Shown: positions 1 through 6,979, counted from the stretch's first letter. The stretch: DNA of 11,542 nt from an uncultured Collinsella sp. (GCA_958445895.1 CAUCTV010000038.1:1-11542); one strand, 5' to 3'. Translations and numbers: made by a program. Notes: generated by a model from the sequence alone, not told the origin.

Positions 1-1161
1 GATAAGGTCTATGAAATCGTTGCCAAGGAAACCGGGATTGATGCCGGAGATTCCGAGGCAAGCGAAGGAGAGACTAAGGGCTTTCTGGGAAAGCTAATGA
101 AGCTCATCAGCGGCATCATGATGCCCGTTCTTCCTGCCTTGATCGCATGCGGAATGATAAACGCCGTCCTTAGTATTCTGACGACGGCGGGTGCTGTTTC
201 CGCCGAGAGCGGAATATACACTCTGCTGTACGGCATGGGAAATGCCTGCATGTATTTTCTGCCCGTTCTTGTCGGATCATCTGCTGCTCAGTTCTTTGGA
301 ACCGATCGATATATCGGTGCGGTACTCGGTGCAATCCTGATTTATCCGACTTTCGTTGCTGCGGCCGGAGCGGGCGATGCGCTGGATTTGCTCGGCATGA
401 AGTTCACAATGGTGAGCTATTCCTCCACGGTGTTTCCTGCTATCGTGGCGGCTTGGTTCGCATCCGTTCTTAATAAGTGGCTGCGGGCGGTTCTTCCCGA
501 TGTTGTGGCATTTGCGCTCGTCCCGTTCCTGACGGTTGCTGTTGCCGCCCCCGTCTCGCTCCTTGTGATCGGCCCCGTTATTCAGCAGGCGAGCTCTTTG
601 CTTGCGACTGCAGTGCTGGCGGTCTATCAGTTCAGCCCCGTCCTTTGCGGCGTTATTCTCGGGCCGATATTCGGTCTCGTTATGATCCCCCTTGGACTCC
701 ATTGGGCCCTGATCGTGCTTTCCATCAACAATATTATGACCGTCGGCTCCGATCCTATCCTTGGACTTCTCTGCTGCAGCATGGGTGTTGTCGGCGCTTG
801 TTTGGCGTTTGCCCTCCGCTCGAAGGACCCGAGTGAAAAGAGTCTTGGGTTCAGCTGTGCCATTACGGGCTTTTTCGGGATTACGGAACCGGCGCTGTAC
901 GGCATCATCTTGGAGCACAAGAAGATCATTATCGCTTCCATGGTCGCCGGAGCAATCAGTGCTGTTATCCCGGCGATTTTCAACACCTGTACGTTCGTTA
1001 TGACGTCGAGCGGCATTTTTAGCTTCCCCGGTTATATGGATCCTTCTGGTGATATGAGCAGCCTCATCGGCGCAATTCTTTGCAATGTCGTCGGTTTAAT
1101 TCTTAACTTCGTTCTCGTTTACATCCTGTATCGCCCTGATGAAGAGGCAGTAGTGGAGTAG
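1..1161 (+). CDS. PTS beta-glucoside-type transporter, EIIBC (5'-truncated)
   Basis: Membrane permease of the phosphoenolpyruvate sugar phosphotransferase system; it would import and phosphorylate a sugar, most likely a beta-glucoside. The reading frame is open from base 1, so the start and most of the EIIB domain, including its phosphorylated cysteine, lie outside the window. Visible residues 1-12 (DKVYEIVAKETG) look like the end of EIIB, followed by an acidic linker. The EIIC domain begins near residue 32 with a GIMMPVLPALIACGM segment typical of the glucose/sucrose/beta-glucoside EIIC family, continues as about ten hydrophobic segments, and carries the conserved GITEP motif at visible residues 293-297. 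The protein ends shortly after the last helix (RPDEEAVVE), so there is no fused EIIA domain; EIIA must come from elsewhere. The middle region (YSSTVFP, then a long V/L/A-rich stretch) resembles BglF-like permeases more than glucose ones. Family assignment is firm; substrate is inferred, supported by the phospho-beta-glucosidase 2.2 kb downstream. Confidence 0.9.
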   Translation, partial: DKVYEIVAKETGIDAGDSEASEGETKGFLGKLMKLISGIMMPVLPALIACGMINAVLSILTTAGAVSAESGIYTLLYGMGNACMYFLPVLVGSSAAQFFGTDRYIGAVLGAILIYPTFVAAAGAGDALDLLGMKFTMVSYSSTVFPAIVAAWFASVLNKWLRAVLPDVVAFALVPFLTVAVAAPVSLLVIGPVIQQASSLLATAVLAVYQFSPVLCGVILGPIFGLVMIPLGLHWALIVLSINNIMTVGSDPILGLLCCSMGVVGACLAFALRSKDPSEKSLGFSCAITGFFGITEPALYGIILEHKKIIIASMVAGAISAVIPAIFNTCTFVMTSSGIFSFPGYMDPSGDMSSLIGAILCNVVGLILNFVLVYILYRPDEEAVVE

Positions 1162-1211
1162 ACAATTATTTGGGATGTAAGCTGCCGAAAACCCCGCGGC
1201 AGATTGCATGT

Positions 1212-1253
1212 GGTGGGCTTGCCGTTGATTCACGCGAGCCCACCCTCATTTTT
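1212..1253 (+). terminator. Hairpin with T-tract between PTS gene and esterase
   Basis: An 11-bp stem (1212-1222 with 1234-1244, one G-T pair) closes an 11-base loop, followed after four bases by five Ts (1249-1253). It resembles an intrinsic terminator for the PTS gene. The T-tract stops directly before the GGAG of the next gene's ribosome binding site, so read-through or attenuation is possible rather than a complete stop. Confidence 0.6.
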
Positions 1254-1266
1254 GGAGTGACTAGCT

Positions 1267-2247
1267 ATGACAATTACAGCCGATATGACGTTTGGCGAAA
1301 TCGCGCTCCTTCCTGAGTTCGCTGGCTTTGGCGAGCACCTTATGCTTTGCCGGCCTTCAACTTGGGAGCGCATGTGGAATAAACCCATCGCGTCTCATAT
1401 GAATTCTGATGCTAATCCATATGAAACTACTCGCGTTTTGCGTGGATTGAATCGGATTGTCGAGCTCGTGGATGACGGGAGGCAAGTTGCCTACGATATA
1501 TGGGATGAAGCCGACTGCATCCGTGATCCGACTCGACGCAACACGAAACTGTTCTTCTTTCCCGGGAGACCCGGGGCTCCCTTTATCATTGCGGTTTCGG
1601 GCGGAGGTTATCAGAGCGTTTGTCATCAAATGGAAGGCTTTCCCGTTGCCCCCGAGCTCAACGATGCGGGCTATAACGTGTTCGTGCTGTCATACAGGGT
1701 GAGGGTCGAGCCTTTGATGCCGCGTCCAATCGACGATTTAAATCGAGCTGTCCGTTTTGTCTTTGAGAATTCAGCGAAATTAAATGTCGCAAAAAGTTAT
1801 GCAGTTATCGGCTTTTCTGCTGGTGCGCATTTAACTGCCGAGTGGGGGACGGACAACAAGGGATTTGCGTCCTACGGATGCGAGGCACCCAAAGCCTTGG
1901 TCCTGTGTTATGCACCGATTGATCTTCGTGGCTTTGAGAACGCATCAGACAATAGATTTCTTGATTCGGTGTGCGGCGGGGCTGGTCGCGACTCGCTCGA
2001 TGATTTCTGTATTAATCAGCATGTGTGGGAGCGGTATCCTCCGACATATCTTTGGCAATGCGCTGACGATGATATTGTATCGCCCGACAATTATGAAAAG
2101 ATGGTCGATGCTCTGGATGCAGCTGGAGTACACCATGAGGGAGTCATGTATTCAGAAGGGGGGCACGCATTGATGAAGCCCCATGCGCCGGAGACCGACT
2201 ACTGGTGTATGAGCGTTATTGAGTTTCTTAAAGATTATCTCGACTAG
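1267..2247 (+). CDS. Alpha/beta-hydrolase fold esterase (acetyl-esterase/BD-FAE-like)
   Basis: Predicted cytoplasmic serine hydrolase of 326 residues. It shows an oxyanion-loop-like SGGGYQSV at 111-118 (the HGGG position of the hormone-sensitive-lipase/Aes type families), the nucleophile elbow GFSAG at 182-186 with Ser184, an acid-bearing loop CADDDIVSPDN at 265-275, and His300 in SEGGH. Together these make a complete catalytic triad in the usual order. The first 100 residues precede the core fold and are not a secretion signal, so the protein probably acts inside the cell. The start at 1267 is supported by GGAGTGA six bases upstream. The gene lies 105 bases after the PTS permease and shares its less GC-rich codon use. 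I infer removal of acyl or acetyl groups from imported (phospho-)glycosides; a peptidase or general carboxylesterase cannot be excluded. Confidence 0.8.
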   Translation: MTITADMTFGEIALLPEFAGFGEHLMLCRPSTWERMWNKPIASHMNSDANPYETTRVLRGLNRIVELVDDGRQVAYDIWDEADCIRDPTRRNTKLFFFPGRPGAPFIIAVSGGGYQSVCHQMEGFPVAPELNDAGYNVFVLSYRVRVEPLMPRPIDDLNRAVRFVFENSAKLNVAKSYAVIGFSAGAHLTAEWGTDNKGFASYGCEAPKALVLCYAPIDLRGFENASDNRFLDSVCGGAGRDSLDDFCINQHVWERYPPTYLWQCADDDIVSPDNYEKMVDALDAAGVHHEGVMYSEGGHALMKPHAPETDYWCMSVIEFLKDYLD

Positions 2248-2370
2248 GAAGCTGCATGTCGCTTTTTGAGCGGGTGATTTCGTCATGCAATGTTTTCGGT
2301 ATTGATCGTGGTCGTGGATGAATGATGTTCTAGAATGTTCATACTGTCACATAAACGAACAGGAGCGAAC

Positions 2371-3015
2371 ATGCATATCTACTCTGTATCAGATCCCGAG
2401 TTCAAATCCTATGGTCGCGTGTGGGACGACGTGCCGTCCAACCTGACCGCCCCGCTTGTCGAGGCGCTTGCGGCTACTCCCATTCCCGAGGGCACCAAGT
2501 ACGTGGCCTCCGCACCCGAGCTCGAGCAGGTTGAGGGTGTCGACACGCTCGGCCTGCTCATGTACGGCGGCCGTCCGTTCCAGCCGGGCTGGTGCAACGG
2601 CCACAACACGCGCCTCAACTGTCTGGAGTATCACCGTGCCAGTGAGTTTAATTTGGGTGCGCGCGACTTTATTCTGCTGCTGGCCAAGCGCGAGCAAATT
2701 GTCGACGGCAAGCTCGACACCGCTCAGGTCAAGGCCTTTCGCGCGCCCGCCGGCACGCTCGTCGAGGTTTACGCCACCACGCTTCACTACACGCCCTGCA
2801 TGGTCGACGACGGCGGCTTTCAGGTGATGGTGGCGCTGCCGGCGGGCACCAACGGCCCGCGCCCCGAGGCTGCAGCCGACATGCCTGCCGTCGGTGACAG
2901 CTACTGCTACTGGAAGGCCGACAAGTGGGTCCTCTGCCACGCCGACAGCCCCAAGGCGGCCGAGGGCGGTTACGTGGGCCTCATCGGCAAAAACCTCGAC
3001 ATCACCTGCGACTAG
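2371..3015 (+). CDS. DUF4867 family protein (cupin-like, function unknown)
   Basis: Protein of 214 residues that I recognise as a DUF4867-type protein from gut Firmicutes and Coriobacteria; no biochemical role is established that I know of. It opens with MHIYSVSDPEFKSYGRV, and the conserved core is CNGHNTRLNCLEYHRASE at 75-92 followed by APAGTLVEVYATTLHYTPC at 125-143. The spaced His78, Glu86, His88 and His139 look like a metal site of a cupin barrel, which would suit a sugar or sugar-acid isomerase or epimerase, but that is inference. No signal peptide or membrane segment is present. The ATG at 2371 is preferred over an in-frame ATG at 2335 because AGGAGCG stands four bases before it and the conserved N-terminus begins there. 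GC-rich codon use resumes with this gene, in contrast to the two upstream genes. Confidence 0.8.
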   Translation: MHIYSVSDPEFKSYGRVWDDVPSNLTAPLVEALAATPIPEGTKYVASAPELEQVEGVDTLGLLMYGGRPFQPGWCNGHNTRLNCLEYHRASEFNLGARDFILLLAKREQIVDGKLDTAQVKAFRAPAGTLVEVYATTLHYTPCMVDDGGFQVMVALPAGTNGPRPEAAADMPAVGDSYCYWKADKWVLCHADSPKAAEGGYVGLIGKNLDITCD

Positions 3016-3024
3016 GGGCTTCCT

Positions 3025-3089
3025 GTTTGTCTCGATCTGTAACATCTAGCGGGCTAAATCGTCTCTACCTGTTACAGATTTAGACAAAC
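3025..3089. repeat. Palindromic intergenic element, copy 1 (20-bp arms)
   Basis: Arms at 3025-3044 and 3070-3089 are reverse complements except at two adjacent positions, around a 25-base spacer. It starts nine bases after the DUF4867 stop codon. The inner arm reads TCTGTAACA/TGTTACAGA, as in the next element. There is no T-tract after it, so it is not a standard terminator, though it could protect or end the upstream mRNA. Confidence 0.75.
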
Positions 3090-3100
3090 CGTAGAGGGCT

Positions 3101-3175
3101 GCCCGAAAGATCTCGATCTGTAACACCAGGCCCGGTTTTGGCGGCCTACCTGTTACAGATCGAGACAAACCGGGC
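3101..3175. repeat. Palindromic intergenic element, copy 2
   Basis: A second version of the preceding palindrome. A perfect 15-bp stem (3111-3125 with 3151-3165) surrounds a 25-base spacer. Outside it, after a symmetric unpaired 5-base stretch, GCCCG (3101-3105) pairs with CGGGC (3171-3175). Inside the spacer AGGCC can pair with GGCCT. The right arm continues GACAAAC exactly as in copy 1, so the two are homologous copies whose left outer arm has diverged. Confidence 0.75.
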
Positions 3176-3219
3176 CCAAACCACCACAAAGGTGCCTGTC
3201 CCCTTTGTGGTGGTTTGGG
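3175..3219. repeat. Perfect 18-bp hairpin with GGGGAC core on the minus strand
   Basis: Arms 3175-3192 and 3202-3219 are perfectly complementary around a 9-base loop (TGCCTGTCC). The same element is found at 9831-9867 in the opposite orientation with the same loop. It abuts the previous palindrome. It looks like a REP-type repeat and lacks a terminator T-tract. Confidence 0.8.
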
Positions 3220-3301
3220 GCGGCGGTATCAAAAAGTGTCAGACGGGGGCGGCTGCGGGGCGCCTGTGCGCGAAAAGAAGTGTCGGCCTGCGCCGTTGCC
3301 G

Positions 3302-3330
3302 TTGAGTAGCGCGCTGCTTACGGGGATACT
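3302..3330 (+). promoter_or_regulatory. Possible sigma70-type promoter of the phospho-beta-glucosidase gene
   Basis: TTGAGT (3302-3307) and GATACT (3325-3330) are separated by 17 bases, each matching four of six consensus positions. An 8-bp palindrome AGCGCGCT lies in the spacer. The distance to the start codon is about 36 bases. This is a weak match; no antiterminator (LicT/RAT-like) element was recognised. Confidence 0.3.
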
Positions 3331-3366
3331 GAAGCCACGACAAACAGCGTGTGAAAGGATTGATGC

Positions 3367-4797
3367 ATGGCTTTCCGTAAAGACTTCCTGTGGGGCGGCG
3401 CGACGGCTGCCAACCAGTGCGAGGGCGCTTACGACGTGGACGGCCGCGGCCTGGCCAACGTGGATGTGGCACCGCACGGCCCCGAGCGCTATGCGGTGGT
3501 CTCCGGCCAGCGCAAGATGCTCGACTTTGAGGACGGCTATTACTATCCCGCGCAGACCGGCATCGATTTCTATCACCATTACAAGGAGGACATCGCCCTC
3601 TTTGCCGAGATGGGCTTTAAGACCTTCCGCATGAGCCTGGCGTGGACCCGCATCTTCCCCAACGGTGACGAGACCGAGCCCAACGAGGCCGGCCTGGCCT
3701 TCTACGAGGACGTGTTCCGCGAGTGCCAGGCGCACGGCATCGAGCCGCTCGTGACCATCACGCACTTCGACTGCCCGATTCACCTCATCAAGGAGTACGG
3801 CGGCTGGCGCAACCGCAAGCTCATCGACTTCTACAAGAACCTCGCGACCACGATCTTCACCCGCTACAAGGGCCTGGTAAAGTACTGGCTTACCTTCAAC
3901 GAGATCAATATGATCTTGCACCTGCCGTTTATGGGTGCCGGTCTGGTCTTTGAAGAGGGCGAGAACAAGGAGGCCGTCGAGTACCTGGCCGCCCACAACG
4001 AGCTCGTCGCCAGCGCTTGGGCAACCAAGATCGCTCACGAGATCGACCCTGAGGTCAAGATCGGTTGCATGCTTGCCGCAGGTAGCTACTACCCCTACAG
4101 CTGCCGTCCGGGCGATGTGCGCCAGGCGCAGATTGACAACCAGAGCAACTATTTCTTCGTCGACGTTCAGAGCCGCGGCTACTATCCGGCCTATGCCGTC
4201 AAGAAGCTCGAGCGTTTGGGCATCGATGTGGGCATGACGGATGAGGACCGCGAGATCCTGGCCGCCAACACCGTCGACTTCATCAGCTTTAGCTACTACA
4301 GCACCCGTTGCTCCGCCGGTGCCGATAACCCCGATGTCGAGCGCACCCAGGGCAACGCCTTCGCCGGCGCCAAGAACCCCTACCTGCAGGAGAGCCAGTG
4401 GGGCTGGGCCATCGATCCGCTGGGCTTCCGCATCACCCTCAACGACCTGTACGACCGTTATCAGAAGCCGCTGTTTGTGGTCGAGAACGGTCTGGGCGCC
4501 AAGGATGTTGTCGAGGAGGATGGCTCCATCAACGACGACTACCGTATCGACTACCTGCGCCAGCATATCGCCGCGATGCGCGATGCGGTGACCGAGGACG
4601 GCGTTGACCTGCTGGGCTACACCACCTGGGGTCCGATCGACCTGGTCTCGGCCGGCACGGGCGAGATGTCCAAGCGCTACGGCTTTATCTACGTCGACCG
4701 CGACGACGCGGGCAACGGCACCCTCAAGCGCTCCAAGAAGAAGAGCTTTGATTGGTATAAGAAGGTTATTGCCACCAACGGCGAAGATCTGGCCTAA
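3367..4797 (+). CDS. bglA: 6-phospho-beta-glucosidase, glycoside hydrolase family 1
   Basis: Cytoplasmic enzyme that hydrolyses 6-phospho-beta-glucosides delivered by a PTS permease into glucose 6-phosphate and the aglycone or glucose. The 476 residues match the usual GH1 length. It starts with the typical FLWGGATAANQCEGAY, has the acid/base glutamate in TFNEIN (Glu179) and the nucleophile in VVENG (Glu373). The C-terminal segment LVSAGTGEMSKRYGFIYVD (427-443) plus KRSKKKSFDWYKK (454-466) is the phosphate-binding and tail signature of the 6-phospho-specific branch rather than of plain beta-glucosidases. GAAAGG eight bases upstream supports the ATG. The gene stands alone, flanked by repeat-rich spacers, but fits functionally with the EIIBC at the left edge. 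6-phospho-beta-galactosidase is the main alternative; the sequence style favours BglA. Confidence 0.93.
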   Translation: MAFRKDFLWGGATAANQCEGAYDVDGRGLANVDVAPHGPERYAVVSGQRKMLDFEDGYYYPAQTGIDFYHHYKEDIALFAEMGFKTFRMSLAWTRIFPNGDETEPNEAGLAFYEDVFRECQAHGIEPLVTITHFDCPIHLIKEYGGWRNRKLIDFYKNLATTIFTRYKGLVKYWLTFNEINMILHLPFMGAGLVFEEGENKEAVEYLAAHNELVASAWATKIAHEIDPEVKIGCMLAAGSYYPYSCRPGDVRQAQIDNQSNYFFVDVQSRGYYPAYAVKKLERLGIDVGMTDEDREILAANTVDFISFSYYSTRCSAGADNPDVERTQGNAFAGAKNPYLQESQWGWAIDPLGFRITLNDLYDRYQKPLFVVENGLGAKDVVEEDGSINDDYRIDYLRQHIAAMRDAVTEDGVDLLGYTTWGPIDLVSAGTGEMSKRYGFIYVDRDDAGNGTLKRSKKKSFDWYKKVIATNGEDLA

Positions 4798-4901
4798 GGG
4801 CACTGAGGCACTCAACCTTGGGGCTCCAACCCTCCTCGCGTACCTAAAGTACGCTTCGTCGGGCTTGTCGCTCCCAATCTTGAGCACCTCAGGCCCTTAG
4901 G
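4793..4901 (+). repeat. Long imperfect hairpin overlapping the bgl stop codon
   Basis: A 109-base structure whose outer stem CCTAAGGGC (4793-4801) pairs with GCCCTTAGG (4893-4901). It continues CTGAGG/CCTCAG (4803-4808 with 4887-4892), CTCAA/TTGAG (4811-4815 with 4880-4884), TTGGG/CCCAA (4818-4822 with 4873-4877), and CAACCC/GGG.TTG (4827-4832 with 4861-4867, one bulge). The apex is GCGTAC/GTACGC (4838-4843 with 4849-4854) around CTAAA. It includes the TAA of the glucosidase gene. It may be a repeated element or a structured 3' end; no known RNA family is recognised. Confidence 0.65.
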
Positions 4902-4952
4902 AGGTAGACCTGACCGTCGCATTTCGAAAGTCATGCTTTATAACGTTCTAAC

Positions 4953-4995
4953 CAAGGCGCCCGGCGAGCAACTTATGCCCGCCGGGCGCCTTGTT
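4953..4995 (+). terminator. GC-rich terminator-like hairpin after bglA
   Basis: A perfect 14-bp stem (4953-4966 with 4980-4993) around a 13-base loop. It is followed only by TT and then an A-rich run, so the U-tract is poor. It is probably the 3' boundary of the glucosidase transcript, and its strength comes from the stem. Confidence 0.55.
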
Positions 4996-5052
4996 AAAAG
5001 AAGTGAAAGAAAGCAAAAGAAGTTAAAGCTTGCAAAAGAAGTGAAAGCGGGA
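4996..5052 (+). repeat. Three tandem 19-bp purine-rich repeats
   Basis: AAAAGAAGTGAAAG or AAAAGAAGTTAAAG recurs at 4996, 5015 and 5034, a strict 19-base period; the last five bases of each unit vary. The strand is almost all purine. It lies between the bgl terminator hairpin and the GGGGAC repeat cluster, with no convincing gene on either strand. Confidence 0.8.
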
Positions 5053-5053
5053 T

Positions 5054-5174
5054 GGCAGTAGTCATCGGGGACGTTCTTAAACGACTGGTCGTCGGGGGAC
5101 ACTCTTTGCCGGGCTGGCACTTAGGGACGTTTCTTTTGCGCCGGCATCTGGGGACACTCTTTGCCGGGTTGGCA
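5054..5174. repeat. Cluster of GGGGAC-cored short repeats
   Basis: The run contains GGGGAC at 5067, 5095 and 5150 and AGGGAC at 5123. A 25-base unit is directly repeated at 5095-5119 and 5150-5174 with one difference. Bases 5115-5166 match 11186-11237 at 48 of 52 positions. Small stems flank several cores: AGTC/GACT (5060-5063 with 5083-5086) and CGGCA/TGCCG (5142-5146 with 5162-5166). No transposase gene is nearby. Confidence 0.75.
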
Positions 5175-5266
5175 GTCTACGCCGTGCCCTTTCTGGGCCA
5201 TGCGGCTCAAAAACGCTGCACGCCGTGGACTGCTGGGGTCAAATATGCGGCATTTCGAGCTCGATT

Positions 5267-5296
5267 TTGATATTGGGACTGGTTCTCTATTAGAAT
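5267..5296 (+). promoter_or_regulatory. Promoter of the membrane LuxR regulator
   Basis: TTGATA (5267-5272) and TAGAAT (5291-5296), each five of six to consensus, are separated by 18 bases. Transcription would start near 5303, giving a leader of about 33 bases that contains the 11-G tract. Confidence 0.5.
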
Positions 5297-5335
5297 TGAT
5301 TTCCAGACATTTGAGTGCGCGGGGGGGGGGGATTC

Positions 5336-6880
5336 ATGAGAGGCATGGGAGACACAGCCGCATACCTGCGTCGGGGCATTCGGGAGATTATATGCCTGGT
5401 GCTGTTCTATTTTACGTATTTGGCTGGCGAGTATCTTTTTGACGTGCGTGTTGCCGAGTTTGTGCCGCCGAGCGAGGTCAGTGTCTACGAGAGCTTCATC
5501 GTCGGTGCGAGCGTGATCGGCTTTCTTGTGCGCCCCCTTCTGTACTACCGCCGCCCCCATGCGATCGATACGACGAGCGACGTCACGGGCGTGTTGCTGG
5601 TATCGGCATTGCTGCTGCTGATTATGGCTGTTCGGTTTGAGGTGGTAATCGCTGGCGGTTTGATAGCGTGCTGCACGCTGGGCTACTGCGGATCGACCGC
5701 CCATGCCAACTTTGCGCGACGCTTTGCACGGACGCCGTATTTGGCGCGCGCGGCGGCGCTTTCGTATGCCCTGGGCGTTCTGGTGCAGGTGCTCAACCAT
5801 ATGGTGATGCCCGCGGGAATTCCGCAACAGTTTGTTCTTGTTGCCTGTGCGGTTGTGCAGGTGGCGCTGCTCCACGACGCTCGTCGTGCCAAGCTACGCG
5901 GTGAATCTGAGCCTGGGAGCGAGTCCGATATCGCCGAGCTTTCGGTGGATGCGTCGGAATTTGGCGCCAAATGGCAAGACGATTCTGAATCAACGGCGGC
6001 TTTTCGGCGCGCCGTGGTGCGTTTGACGGTCGCAACCGCCTGTCTTGCTGGCGTGTTTGCCGCCCTCAATGCGGGGCTCACGACCTCGCACGCCGCCGGG
6101 GCCATCGACTTGGGCGATTGGCCGCGCTTGCTGATGGGCGTGAGCGCTCTAGTCGCCGGCGCCCTATTTGACCTGCACGGTCGTTCGTATATGAACATCA
6201 CCATGACTTGCACTGCCATGTTGTCCACGCTTTCGTTCTTTGTCTTGCTCATCGACGGCAATGGCGGTAATGCGCTTGCGGCCATGGCGATTTTCTATCT
6301 GGGTTCGGGCTTCTTCGTGGTGTTTTTCACGACGAAATTTGCTGCCATTTCGGTTTATGCGCACTGGTCGTATCTGTGGCCGTGCATGGGTCGTGTCATC
6401 AGCAACGTTTGCGCGATGCTCGTGACGGCGCCGGCGGTGGCGATTGTCTCGAGCCAGAACGTACTGCTGGCGGTGAGTGCGGTGCTCGTGCTGTTTGTGG
6501 GCATTGCGATTTCGCTGCTGGGGCAGTCTGGGCATCGGGCCGATGACGCTGCGGCGCCCGGCGAGCTGGCGTTTGCTGCCGATGATCTTGGTGCGGACCG
6601 CGCGTCTGCTCAGAGCGAGCCCGATTTCGCGGAGGTTCCGGAGCTCACGCTCGGCGAGCGGCTCGATGCCTTTGTCGCCGCCTTTGAGCTTACAGAGCGC
6701 GAGCGCGATATTTTGGAGGCGTTGGTCGCATCGCACGAGAGCGTTCAGGACATCGCCGCAAAGCTCTTCCTTTCGCGCTCCACGCTCTACCGCCATATCG
6801 CCTCGATCAATAAAAAGACCGGTGCCGAGTCGCGCGTGGCCCTTATCAATTTCTTCTGGTCTTGGACGCCAAATGACTAG
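5336..6880 (+). CDS. LuxR-family regulator with N-terminal 12-helix membrane domain
   Basis: Predicted membrane-bound transcription regulator of 514 residues. Roughly twelve hydrophobic segments fill residues 15-410, broken near the middle by a hydrophilic, acidic stretch (about 195-230), which resembles an MFS-like two-bundle layout. A linker rich in Ala, Asp and Glu (about 410-445) leads to a C-terminal LuxR/GerE helix-turn-helix: LTERERDIL, then IAAKLFLSRSTLYRHIASINKKTGAESR (about 452-501). This architecture is common and expanded in Coriobacteriia; the ligand and target genes are usually unknown, and the membrane part is thought to be the sensor. ATG 5336 is chosen because a G-rich tract sits five bases upstream; GTG 5315 would read the G-tract as Gly-Gly-Gly-Gly, and ATG 5345 is also possible. 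The gene is monocistronic and convergent with mgtA; no target can be named from context. Confidence 0.85.
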   Translation: MRGMGDTAAYLRRGIREIICLVLFYFTYLAGEYLFDVRVAEFVPPSEVSVYESFIVGASVIGFLVRPLLYYRRPHAIDTTSDVTGVLLVSALLLLIMAVRFEVVIAGGLIACCTLGYCGSTAHANFARRFARTPYLARAAALSYALGVLVQVLNHMVMPAGIPQQFVLVACAVVQVALLHDARRAKLRGESEPGSESDIAELSVDASEFGAKWQDDSESTAAFRRAVVRLTVATACLAGVFAALNAGLTTSHAAGAIDLGDWPRLLMGVSALVAGALFDLHGRSYMNITMTCTAMLSTLSFFVLLIDGNGGNALAAMAIFYLGSGFFVVFFTTKFAAISVYAHWSYLWPCMGRVISNVCAMLVTAPAVAIVSSQNVLLAVSAVLVLFVGIAISLLGQSGHRADDAAAPGELAFAADDLGADRASAQSEPDFAEVPELTLGERLDAFVAAFELTERERDILEALVASHESVQDIAAKLFLSRSTLYRHIASINKKTGAESRVALINFFWSWTPND

Positions 6881-6903
6881 CTCATTTGGGACGGGGCATT
6901 TTT
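6869..6903 (+). terminator. Possible terminator of the LuxR gene
   Basis: An 8-bp stem (6869-6876 with 6882-6889) around CTAGC spans the TAG stop codon. Five Ts follow at 6899-6903, nine bases after the stem, which is farther than usual. Confidence 0.35.
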
Positions 6904-6910
6904 AGCTGTT

Positions 6911-6952
6911 TTGGGCCGCTGCGGCCAGCAGGGACAGGTCGTAGCGGCCCAA
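6911..6952. terminator. Hairpin between the convergent LuxR and mgtA genes
   Basis: A perfect 10-bp stem (6911-6920 with 6943-6952) encloses 22 bases that include AGGGACAGG and a competing GGCCGC-T-GCGGCC palindrome. T-tracts are weak on both sides. Its position between two convergent genes suggests a shared end of transcription. Confidence 0.4.
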
Positions 6953-6979
6953 GCATTCTTGACGATAGTTCCGGCGACG

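Noticed and set aside
2250..2270. Terminator after the esterase gene (AAGC, 8-base loop, GCTTTTT)
   Set aside because: Only four base pairs in the stem; too weak to call.
2302..2336. Promoter for the DUF4867 gene (TTGATC and TAGAAT)
   Set aside because: The spacing is 23 bases, too long. The TTCTAGAA palindrome at 2328-2335 and the nearby repeated ATGTTC could be an operator, but nothing else supports it.
3025..3219. CRISPR array or attachment sites
   Set aside because: Repeats are palindromic pairs without regular unique spacers, there are no cas genes, no integrase and no tRNA.
3229..4887. 552-codon open frame on the minus strand opposite bglA
   Set aside because: It is the antisense shadow of a clear GH1 gene with intact catalytic motifs; its translation is Val/Ala/Asp-rich with no recognisable domain.
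4938..5120. Small minus-strand ORF of 60 codons in the spacer after bglA
   Set aside because: It is made of the purine tandem repeat and GGGGAC repeats read in reverse and has no ribosome binding site.
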